Translations under genes and position numbers: made by a program
Notes under the pieces: generated by a model
What the model was told of the DNA's origin: nothing
Databases searched by the model: none
The model's input: the letters and a program-made list of their open reading frames with translations, nothing else
Shown: piece by piece, positions 7,344 to 15,027 of the stretch
Layout: the number at the start of each line of letters is the position of its first letter
How positions within the stretch are numbered: position 1 is the stretch's first letter
Assembly: GCA_900754285.1 (NCBI GenBank)
Contig: CAAECB010000004.1
Location: 1-15,748 of the forward strand
DNA length: 15,748 nt
Origin: Clostridia bacterium
Lineage (GTDB): Bacteria; Bacillota; Clostridia; TANB77; CAG-508
Direction of reading: 5' to 3'

Positions 7344-8510
7344 ATGAAAATTGCAGTAGCAGGAACTGGATATGTAGGATTATCATTAGCGACGCTGTTA
7401 AGCCAAAAAAATGAGGTATATGCATTAGATGTAATACCAGAAAAAGTAGAAAAAATAAATAAAAGAATAAGTCCAATAAAAGATGAATATATAGAAAAAT
7501 ATTTTTCTGAAAAGAGGCTCAATCTAAAAGCAACATTGGATTACAAAGAAGCATTTGAAGGAGCAGAATTTGTAATAATAAGTACACCAACAAATTATGA
7601 TCCAGAGAAAGACTATTTTGATACATCTACAGTAGAAGATATAATAAAAAAAGTAAAAGAAATGAATATAAAAACAACAATGGTTGTTAAGTCTACAGTA
7701 CCAGTAGGATTTATAAATGCAATGAAAGAAAAATACGAAATAGAAAATATAATGTTTAGTCCAGAATTTTTAAGAGAAGGAAAAGCATTATATGATAATT
7801 TATATCCATCAAGAATTATAGTTGGAGAAAAGTCAGAAAGAGCAGAAAAGTTTGCTAAATTATTAAAGGATAATTGCTTAAAAGATGATGTAGTAGTTAA
7901 ATATATGGATTCAACAGAAGCTGAAGCAGTTAAATTATTTGCAAACACATATTTAGCACTTAGAGTTGCGTATTTTAATGAATTAGACACATATGCAGAA
8001 CTAAAAGGATTAAATACCAAGAACATTATAGAAGGAGTATGCTTAGATCCTCGTATAGGAAACCATTATAATAATCCATCATTTGGATTTGGAGGATATT
8101 GTTTACCAAAAGATAGCAAACAATTAAAAGCAAATTATAAAGATGTACCAGAAAATATAATAAGTGCAATAGTTGAGTCAAATAGAACTAGAAAAGATCA
8201 TATTGCAAATATGATTTTGAAGAAAAATCCTAAAGTAGTTGGTATATATAGATTAACAATGAAATCAAATTCAGATAATTTTAGAGCAAGTGCTATACAA
8301 GGAATAATGAAAAGAATAAAAGCAAAAGGAATTGAAGTAATTGTATATGAACCTACTTTGAATGATGAAAAATTCTTTAATAGTAGAGTTATAAATAATT
8401 TAGAAGATTTTAAAAGAGATTCAGATGTTATAATAGTAAATAGGTTAGATGATAATATAAAAGATGTAAAAGAAAAAATTTACACAAGAGATATATTTAC
8501 AAGGGATTAA
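7344..8510 (+). CDS. ugd: UDP-glucose 6-dehydrogenase
   Basis: A 388-residue cytoplasmic enzyme that oxidises UDP-glucose to UDP-glucuronate with two NAD+, feeding uronic acid into polysaccharides. GTGYVGLSLA (7-16) is the NAD-binding Rossmann loop, with D29 at the end of strand 2. TPTNYD (81-86), STVPVG (117-122) and SPEFLREGKAL (139-149) are substrate and hinge motifs. K197 and N201 in the AEAVKLFANTY helix and C253 in GFGGYCLPKD (248-257) are the catalytic Lys, Asn and nucleophilic Cys. The length fits the HasB/Cap3A type (about 390-400). AGAAGGGG before the ATG supports the start. GDP-mannose dehydrogenase is a relative, but TPTNYD and the length favour Ugd. It begins only 25 bases after the decayed element, so the original promoter region or upstream gene may have been replaced. 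Confidence 0.93.
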   Translation: MKIAVAGTGYVGLSLATLLSQKNEVYALDVIPEKVEKINKRISPIKDEYIEKYFSEKRLNLKATLDYKEAFEGAEFVIISTPTNYDPEKDYFDTSTVEDIIKKVKEMNIKTTMVVKSTVPVGFINAMKEKYEIENIMFSPEFLREGKALYDNLYPSRIIVGEKSERAEKFAKLLKDNCLKDDVVVKYMDSTEAEAVKLFANTYLALRVAYFNELDTYAELKGLNTKNIIEGVCLDPRIGNHYNNPSFGFGGYCLPKDSKQLKANYKDVPENIISAIVESNRTRKDHIANMILKKNPKVVGIYRLTMKSNSDNFRASAIQGIMKRIKAKGIEVIVYEPTLNDEKFFNSRVINNLEDFKRDSDVIIVNRLDDNIKDVKEKIYTRDIFTRD

Positions 8511-8543
8511 TATCACTAACGGCCAAATGAATCGGAGGAAAAA

Positions 8544-9403
8544 ATGATTCAAGAAAAAAAGAGCATAACAAAGAATTACATGTACAACTTAATATATCAA
8601 GTATTAGTGTTAATATCACCATTAATAACAATACCATATATAGCAAGAGTACTAGGAGCAGAAAATATAGGAATATACAGTTATACACTATCAATAACAG
8701 CATATTTTATTCTCTTTGGAGCATTAGGAATGTCGTTCTATGCCCAAAGAGAAATAGCGTATAATCAAGATAATCCACCAAAGTATAGTTTGATTTTTTG
8801 GGAGATGGTACTACTAAGAATTATAACAATGAGTATATCAATATTAACATTATTAATAGGAAATTTATCTTTGTGGCTATATTTACCGAAGTTTCTAGTA
8901 AGAATTGATATAAGAAAAATTAATATCCTTAGGCACTTAAAGCAAACCATCAGTTTATTTGTTCCACAAGTGGCAGTGCGCAAGTATATACAATATTGGA
9001 TAAAACGATGGTTGGAACTATAGTACAAGAAAAGGCAGAAGTAGGATATTATGATCAGAGTCAAAAAATAATAAAAATAGCACTTTCAGTTGTTACCTCA
9101 TTAGGAACAGTTATGTTTCCAAGAATAGCAAACAACTATATAAAAAATGAAAAAGAAGCCGTACGAGTTTATATGGAAAAATCGTTTAATTTAATATTTT
9201 TATTATCATTTCCAATGATGTTTGGAGTATGTTGTGTAACAGGGATGATAATAAAAGATAATCTAATAGCAACAGTTTTAGAAGTATTAATTGGCATAAT
9301 AACATATTTTGCTTGTTTAATAATTTTAAAAGAGGAATTTATAGGAGAAATTTTAGATAAATTAAATATACAAAGAAATTTTAAAATTACTAAAAATAGA
9401 TAA
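8544..9403 (+). pseudogene. wzx: Broken Wzx/RfbX flippase
   Basis: Two overlapping frames (from 8544 and from 8996) together give pieces of one RfbX-type flippase of roughly 470-490 residues, but only about 286 codons remain. The first piece starts normally (GGAGG at 8534-8538, ATG 8544; MIQEKKSITKNYMYNLIYQ) and runs to MVLLRIITMSISILT, then jumps to LLIGNLSLWLYLPK, which in intact relatives lies about 60 residues later. At 8978-8981 a GC dinucleotide is doubled; removing two bases rejoins PQVAV to QVYTILDKTMVGT in one frame. Near 9240 a second jump, from MMFGVCCVTG to IIKDNLIATVLEVLIG, omits about 150 residues. So there are two in-frame deletions and one frameshift. The deletion sizes come from memory of the family; the frameshift is visible directly. 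It should be non-functional. Confidence 0.88.
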
Positions 9404-9421
9404 AAGAAAAGGGGAACTAAA

Positions 9422-10546
9422 ATGTATGACTATTTAGTAGTAGGCTCAGGATTATATGGAGCAATATTTGCATATGAAGCAAACAAAAAAGGAAAAAAAG
9501 TATTAGTAATAGACAAAAGGGAACATGTAGGAGGAAATATCTATACAGAAAACAAAGACGGAATCAATGTACACAAATATGGAGCACACATATTCCATAC
9601 AAGTAACAAAGAAGTATGGGAATATATAAACCAATTTGCAGAATTCAATAGATACACAAACTCACCAGTAGCAAGATATAAGGACGAGCTATATAACATG
9701 CCATTTAACATGAACACATTCAATAAATTATGGGGAGTAGTAACACCAAAAGAAGCAAAGGAAAAAATAGAGCAAGAAAAGAAAGAAGCAGGAGTAACAG
9801 AACCAAAAAACTTAGAAGAACAAGCAATAAGTTTAGTTGGGAAAACAATATATGAGAAATTAGTAAAAGGATATACAGAAAAGCAATGGGGACAAAAAGC
9901 AACAGAACTACCAAGTTTCATAATTAAAAGATTACCTGTAAGATTTATATATGATAACAATTATTTTAACAATTTATATCAAGGAATACCAGTAGGTGGA
10001 TATACTAAAATAATAGAAAAAATGCTAGATGGAATAGAAGTAAGACTAAATTGCGACTTTTTTGAAAATAGAAAAGAACTAGAAAATATGGCAGAAAAAA
10101 TAATATTTACAGGCCAAATAGATAAATACTATAATTATCGATTTGGAGAACTAGAATATAGAAGTTTGAGATTTGAAACAGAAGAGTTAGATGAAGAAAA
10201 TTATCAAGGAAATGCAGTAGTAAATTATACAGAATATGAAGTACCATATACAAGAATAATAGAACATAAACATTTTGAATATGGTGCAAGTCTTGGAAAA
10301 ATGCCAGAAGGAAAAGCTTTAGAAAAAACAATAATTACAAAAGAGTATCCAGATACATGGAATAAAGAAAAAGAACCATATTATCCAATAAACAATGAAA
10401 GAAATAATAGTTTATATGAAAAATACAAACAATTAGCTGATAATGATACTAAAGTTATATTTGGAGGAAGATTAGGTCAATATAAATATTATGATATGGA
10501 TAAGGTTATAGAAGAGGCATTGAATTTATCTAAAAAAATATTGTAA
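9422..10546 (+). CDS. glf: UDP-galactopyranose mutase
   Basis: A 374-residue cytoplasmic flavoenzyme that interconverts UDP-galactopyranose and UDP-galactofuranose, the donor for Galf residues. VVGSGLYGA (6-14) with VIDKREHVGGN (29-39) is the FAD-binding site. HKYGAHIFHT (51-60), GYTEKQWG (150-157), RLPVRF (170-175), YQGIPVGGYT (186-195), FTGQIDKYY (229-237), TRIIEHKHF (277-285) and GGRLGQYKYYDMD (348-360) are the family's conserved blocks, including the arginines at 278 and 350 that bind the diphosphate. Length matches bacterial Glf (about 370-390). AAGGGGA eight bases before the ATG supports the start. Valine codons are strongly A-ending (18 GTA, 3 GTT by hand count). A terminator follows about 90 bases downstream, so this gene closes its transcript. 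Confidence 0.96.
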   Translation: MYDYLVVGSGLYGAIFAYEANKKGKKVLVIDKREHVGGNIYTENKDGINVHKYGAHIFHTSNKEVWEYINQFAEFNRYTNSPVARYKDELYNMPFNMNTFNKLWGVVTPKEAKEKIEQEKKEAGVTEPKNLEEQAISLVGKTIYEKLVKGYTEKQWGQKATELPSFIIKRLPVRFIYDNNYFNNLYQGIPVGGYTKIIEKMLDGIEVRLNCDFFENRKELENMAEKIIFTGQIDKYYNYRFGELEYRSLRFETEELDEENYQGNAVVNYTEYEVPYTRIIEHKHFEYGASLGKMPEGKALEKTIITKEYPDTWNKEKEPYYPINNERNNSLYEKYKQLADNDTKVIFGGRLGQYKYYDMDKVIEEALNLSKKIL

Positions 10547-10639
10547 AAATGGTTTTAATATATGTTGAATAGTAGTAACAATAAGTCAGTTAAAGTAAAG
10601 AAATAATTGTGGTAAAATATTGAATAATATAAGTTAAAA

Positions 10640-10676
10640 GCAATACAAAATTAGTTTTTTTGTATTGCATTTTTTT
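10640..10676 (+). terminator. Rho-independent terminator after glf
   Basis: GCAATACAAAA (10640-10650) pairs exactly with TTTTGTATTGC (10658-10668) across a seven-base loop. It is followed by A and a T7 run (10670-10676). It divides the glf transcript from the DUF4422 gene. Confidence 0.85.
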
Positions 10677-10693
10677 ATGATATATGATATAAA
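10665..10693 (+). promoter_or_regulatory. Possible promoter for the right-hand gene group
   Basis: TTGCAT (10665-10670), a 17-base spacer and TATAAA (10688-10693) stand about 50 bases before the DUF4422 gene. The -35 is weak and overlaps the terminator, so this is tentative; some promoter is needed here because a terminator lies just upstream. Confidence 0.3.
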
Positions 10694-10741
10694 ATTAAGT
10701 AGAAAAAACAAAAAATAAGAAGAAAAAATGGAGAGAAAAAA

Positions 10742-11533
10742 TTGGATAAAATAAAAATAATTATAGCATCACACAAAAGATATCAGAAGCCAGAAGAAAA
10801 GATGTATATGCCAGTACAAGTAGGAGCAGAAGGAAAAGAAAAAATAGAAGGATACATACCAGACAATACTGGAGAAAACATATCAGAAAAAAATGCAAAT
10901 TATTGTGAATTAACAGGACTATATTGGGCATGGAAAAACTTAGATGCCAAATATATAGGGCTAGTGCATTATAGAAGATATTTTACAACATCAAAGAAAG
11001 TACCTAAAGAAGAAGCAGAAAAATTTAAAATAGTATTAACAGAAGAACAAGTAGAAGAAAAACTAAAAAAAGCAGATATAATATTACCACAAAAAAGAAA
11101 CTACTATATAGAAAATTTATATTCACATTATGAACATACAATGTATGTAGAACCACTAAATGAAACAAGAAAAATAATAGAAGAAAAATATCCAGAATAT
11201 TTACAAGAATTTGACAAATTACACAAAAGAACATCTGCACATATGTTCAACATGTTTATAATGAAAAAAGAAATACTAGAAGAATACTGTGCATGGCTAT
11301 TCGACATTTTATTTGAATTAGAAAGAAGAATAGATGCAAGCCAATATGACAGCTTTCATGCAAGATTTTATGGAAGAATATCAGAGTTGCTATTAGATGT
11401 ATGGATAAATAAAAATAAACTAAAATATGAAGAAGTAAAAGTAATTGACATGCAAAAAATAGACTGGATAAAAAAAGGAAGCTCATTTTTAATGGCAAAA
11501 TTTGCTGGAAAAAAATATGAAAAAAGCTTTTAA
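10742..11533 (+). CDS. DUF4422 glycosyltransferase
   Basis: A 263-residue soluble protein of the DUF4422 family, found in capsule and exopolysaccharide clusters and regarded as glycosyltransferases. Conserved blocks are visible: KIIIASHKRY (5-14), NISEKNANYCELTGLYWAWKN (46-66), YIGLVHYRRYF (71-81), an ILPQKRNYYIENLYSHYEH block around 115-133, SAHMFNMFIMKKEIL, and FYGRISELLLDVW. The start is TTG at 10742: GGAGAG (10730-10735) is six bases upstream, and the ATG at 10728 is in another frame. It lies directly after glf and a terminator. Members of this family often occur near glf, so a role in using Galf is an attractive but unproven guess. Codons are strongly A-ending. Confidence 0.85.
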   Translation: MDKIKIIIASHKRYQKPEEKMYMPVQVGAEGKEKIEGYIPDNTGENISEKNANYCELTGLYWAWKNLDAKYIGLVHYRRYFTTSKKVPKEEAEKFKIVLTEEQVEEKLKKADIILPQKRNYYIENLYSHYEHTMYVEPLNETRKIIEEKYPEYLQEFDKLHKRTSAHMFNMFIMKKEILEEYCAWLFDILFELERRIDASQYDSFHARFYGRISELLLDVWINKNKLKYEEVKVIDMQKIDWIKKGSSFLMAKFAGKKYEKSF

Positions 11534-11648
11534 AACAATTAGAAAAGACATAAATCAAAAGAGCGAAAAACACAAAAAATAAAAAATTAAAACATATGGC
11601 AATAATAAAAGTTAAACATAAGGCATTATTGAAAGGAAAAATCTAAAA

Positions 11649-12653
11649 ATGGAAGAGGAAAATAAAAGAGGGGACTTAATAACAATAGTTATACCAGTAT
11701 ATAAAGTAGAAAAGTACTTGGAAAAAAGTATAAATAGTGTGATTAATCAAACATATCAAAATTTAGAAATTATATTAGTAGATGATGGGTCACCAGATAA
11801 TTGTCCTCAAATTTGTGAAAAGTATGCAAAAAAAGATAATAGGATAAAAGTTATACATAAAGAGAATGGCGGATTGTCAGATGCTAGAAATGCAGGAATA
11901 GATATAGCTAAAGGAAAATATATAACCTTTATAGATTCAGATGATTATGTAACTGATGATTATGTGGAATATATGTATAATTTAATAAAACAATACAATA
12001 CAAAAATGTCAACATGTGAGACTCAAGTTGTAAATATAGAAAAAGATTGTAATATAGAAAACAATTTTAAGGAAAACATAGAAGTATTATCAAAAAGGGA
12101 TTTATTTTATAAAATATTATTTGCACAAAAAAGTGATGTATCAGCATATTCAAAATTATATGAAACAAGCTTGTTTGATGATATTAGATATCCAAAAGGA
12201 GTAGTATATGAAGATACAGCAACAACATATAAATTAATTGAAAAGTGTGAAAAAATAGCAACAGGTAATAAAAAATGCTATTTTTATTGCACAAGACCAG
12301 ATTCAATTTCCAAAATAAAAGGATTTAATAAGAATGAATTGGATTATATAAAAAACACAAATGATATGTTAGATTATTTAGAAAAAAATTATCCAGATTT
12401 AAAATATGCGATTAATAGGTTTGATTTATATGCTAATTTTAGAATATTAAGATTATTATTGTTTACCAAACCACGAGATAAAAAAATGGAAAAAGAGATA
12501 TTTGGAAAAATACAACAAAAAAGAAAAGAAGTTTTAAAATATCAAGATACACCTAAAAGGGATAAAATGGCTATAATTCTATCATTTTTGGGAATAAATG
12601 TTTTTAAGATTTCATGGTATATTTATTGTAAAGCAACAGATAGAATAAATTAG
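11649..12653 (+). CDS. GT2 glycosyltransferase (EpsH/EpsJ-like)
   Basis: A 334-residue enzyme with a full GT-A domain. ITIVIPVYKVEKYL (11-24) is the first strand, VDDGSPD (44-50) binds nucleotide, GGLSDARNAG (74-83) is the family helix, and FIDSDDYV (94-101) carries the DXD. SAYSKLYETSLF (165-176) and VVYEDT (185-190) are the acceptor and catalytic-base motifs (E188, D189). GAAAGGA about 12 bases before the ATG is the ribosome binding site. A 115-base gap precedes it with no terminator visible. Parts of its sequence are nearly identical at DNA level to the last gene of the window (32 of 33 bases at 11913-11945 versus 15271-15303), so the two are close paralogues. Confidence 0.9.
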   Translation: MEEENKRGDLITIVIPVYKVEKYLEKSINSVINQTYQNLEIILVDDGSPDNCPQICEKYAKKDNRIKVIHKENGGLSDARNAGIDIAKGKYITFIDSDDYVTDDYVEYMYNLIKQYNTKMSTCETQVVNIEKDCNIENNFKENIEVLSKRDLFYKILFAQKSDVSAYSKLYETSLFDDIRYPKGVVYEDTATTYKLIEKCEKIATGNKKCYFYCTRPDSISKIKGFNKNELDYIKNTNDMLDYLEKNYPDLKYAINRFDLYANFRILRLLLFTKPRDKKMEKEIFGKIQQKRKEVLKYQDTPKRDKMAIILSFLGINVFKISWYIYCKATDRIN

Positions 12654-12685
12654 AATTTAAACAATAATGAAAGGACAAAAACAAT

Positions 12686-13852
12686 ATGCACATTTATATA
12701 ATAAGCTTTTTGCTCACAATTTTATTAATTTGGATGGCAAAAAGTAAAGCAAAATCAAGAAAAATAAAAATAATTTTGTTAATATTAGCAGCAGTGCCAA
12801 TGTTTTTAGTATCAGCATTAAGATATAATGTAGGAACAGATTATGGCAAAAGGTATGTTTTAGATTATACAATGCTACAAAATGGAGAAGAAGTAACTAA
12901 TTTAGAAATAGGATTTAAAATAATAGATTATATTTGTTTAATTTTTACTACAGAACCAGAATTATTATTTATAGTAACATCTTTAATAGTAATATCACTA
13001 TTTTTTGAAGTGATATACAAAAAATCATCAAATCCGATACTAAGTGTAATAATATTTTTCTTGGGAGGATATTTTTTTGGAACATTAAATCTTGTAAGGC
13101 AATATATAGCAATAGGATTTGTATTACTTGGATATCAATTTTTAACAGGAACAAACACAAAAAAAGGATACATTTTATTTACAATATGTGCAGTTATAGC
13201 ATTTTTAATGCATTCATCAAGTATAGTATGTTTTGTAATAATGTTTTTAACATGTAAAAATCTTATTAATGTAAAATGGGTATTACCTGTAAGTATATTA
13301 ATATTAATTTTAAATAAAAATATTATGTTGGTATTATCACCAATTTTAGAAAATACTAGATTTAATGTATATTTAACTGGTAAATTTGCAAAAGGAGATT
13401 TATCAATAATAACAATCGTAGAAAATTTAGTTATATATGTGTTAATGAGTGTAATTTATTATTATAAAAAGAAAAATAATGAATCATTAGATAGAGAAGG
13501 AATAACATTATTAAATATACAGGGAATAGCGTTATTATTAAATGTATCAGGGGTTGTACATACTCATTTTATGAGAATTATGGCATATTTTAGTGTATTT
13601 CAAATATTATCAATACCATACTTTTTTAATATAATAAATTATAAAAATTTAGCACAAAAAATTAAGAATAAATTAAACAAAAATATTACAGACAAGGCAG
13701 TAAAAACAATAACATATATATGTATAGTAATAGGATTTACAACAATTTTTGCATACACAAATATTTTAAATAATGATAATGGAGTGTTACCATATACAAC
13801 AATATTTGAAAAAGAAAATAGTAAACCTTCAATTTTATTAAGAAAGGGATAA
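12686..13852 (+). CDS. EpsG-family polysaccharide polymerase
   Basis: A 388-residue polytopic membrane protein of the EpsG family, which replaces Wzy in many Gram-positive loci. Family marks are RYNVGTDY (46-53) after the second helix, EIGF (74-77), NLVRQYIAIG (135-144) and FLMHSSS (173-179), plus about ten hydrophobic segments. The start is ATG 12686 with AAGGA (12671-12675) ten bases upstream, a rather long spacing. The gene ends eight bases before the acyltransferase, whose ribosome binding site is within its last codons. It is the second polymerase of the window; the other (3330-4520) is a Wzy of a different type. Whether both operate, on the same or different repeat units, cannot be decided from sequence. 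Confidence 0.85.
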   Translation: MHIYIISFLLTILLIWMAKSKAKSRKIKIILLILAAVPMFLVSALRYNVGTDYGKRYVLDYTMLQNGEEVTNLEIGFKIIDYICLIFTTEPELLFIVTSLIVISLFFEVIYKKSSNPILSVIIFFLGGYFFGTLNLVRQYIAIGFVLLGYQFLTGTNTKKGYILFTICAVIAFLMHSSSIVCFVIMFLTCKNLINVKWVLPVSILILILNKNIMLVLSPILENTRFNVYLTGKFAKGDLSIITIVENLVIYVLMSVIYYYKKKNNESLDREGITLLNIQGIALLLNVSGVVHTHFMRIMAYFSVFQILSIPYFFNIINYKNLAQKIKNKLNKNITDKAVKTITYICIVIGFTTIFAYTNILNNDNGVLPYTTIFEKENSKPSILLRKG

Positions 13853-13860
13853 AACTAAAA

Positions 13861-14934
13861 ATGGAAAAAAAGAGATATGCAAATATAGATTTACTGAAAA
13901 CAGTAGCAATATTAATGGTTATAGCACTACATTCACAATTGTTTAAATTAGACTTTATACAATATAATAATATATCATCATATATTCAATATTTTTTGAG
14001 AATAATATGTGAAGGAGTAGCAATATTTATATTAGTAAATGGATTTTTGCTAATTAATAAAAAAGAGTTTGACATAAAAAGACATTTATTAAAAATATTA
14101 AGGATATTTATTTTATTGATATTATGGTCAATAATTTTAACTACAGTTATAAAATTAATATATCAAGAGCCATTAAAGATATCAGAAATTATAAAAAATA
14201 TATTTGTAATAGACATAAATAATAAATATACTGGAGTATTATGGTTTTTGCAAAGTTTAATAGCATTATACCTAATATATCCAGTACTAAAAATATTACA
14301 TGATAAAGATAAAAAGGTGTATGATTACTTATTTATAGTAGTGCTGATATTTACAATGGGAACAAATTTGTTAAGCATAATATCTGAACTTATTAATACT
14401 AAAATTAAATGTAATGCTATAAATTTAGTAATATCATATATGTCAAATTTTCAAGTTTTATATAACAGAAATTTCTTAATATTTTTCATGCTTGGTGGAT
14501 ATTTGTTTGAAAATAAAGAAAAGTTTGAAGAAAGAAAAACAAGAAGAAAATGGATTGTTATAGGATTAGTATCATGGATAATAGCTTTTGCATTTGCGGT
14601 TATTATTTCAAAATCTCAAAATAAAACATATATGCAAAACTTTAATTATGGAAGTATATTTATGCCATTTATATTAATTGGAATATTTGCTGCTACATAT
14701 AATTACAAAAGCAAGGAAAAATGGTATAATAAAATTATAGAGACGATTTCAAAAAATTCTTTAGGAATATATTTGATTCACATTATAATAATACGAATAA
14801 TAAACAGTTTATATACAGGTCAATTATCATTACCACTTAGAATTTGTAAGGTTATAATTGTATTTATAGTAAGTTTAATGATAACACTTCTAATAAAAAA
14901 AATTCCTAAAGTTAAGAAATTAGTAGAACTTTAA
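13861..14934 (+). CDS. Membrane acyltransferase, AT3 (OafA/WecH) family
   Basis: A 357-residue integral membrane protein with about ten helices. AT3 proteins transfer acetyl or other acyl groups to extracytoplasmic sugars. The N-terminus shows NIDLLKTVAILMVIALHS (8-25), containing the conserved catalytic His (H24). FILVNGFLL (56-64) is the family's SGF/NGF motif, and R81 follows in the basic stretch after KRHLLKIL. Length agrees with the family (about 330-380). GAAAGGGA inside the end of the upstream gene and ATG 13861 define the start. It gives the locus a second potential O-acylation step, on the membrane side, in addition to the cytoplasmic beta-helix acetyltransferase at 4523. The sugar target is unknown. 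Confidence 0.88.
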   Translation: MEKKRYANIDLLKTVAILMVIALHSQLFKLDFIQYNNISSYIQYFLRIICEGVAIFILVNGFLLINKKEFDIKRHLLKILRIFILLILWSIILTTVIKLIYQEPLKISEIIKNIFVIDINNKYTGVLWFLQSLIALYLIYPVLKILHDKDKKVYDYLFIVVLIFTMGTNLLSIISELINTKIKCNAINLVISYMSNFQVLYNRNFLIFFMLGGYLFENKEKFEERKTRRKWIVIGLVSWIIAFAFAVIISKSQNKTYMQNFNYGSIFMPFILIGIFAATYNYKSKEKWYNKIIETISKNSLGIYLIHIIIIRIINSLYTGQLSLPLRICKVIIVFIVSLMITLLIKKIPKVKKLVEL

Positions 14935-15027
14935 TGATAACAAAATGTAATCTGCGATAAAAATAATATTGTATAGAAATTTGCAAAATAAATTTTGTGA
15001 TAAATGTGGAAAGGAATGAAATTAAAA

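Noticed and set aside
8996..9403. Separate small membrane protein of 135 residues
   Set aside because: It is the downstream half of the frameshifted flippase; it starts at an internal TTG with no ribosome binding site.
11599..11631. Inverted CAATAAT/ATTATTG in the gap before the GT2 gene at 11649
   Set aside because: A weak seven-base AT-rich stem with a long loop and no T run; neither a terminator nor a clear regulatory hairpin.
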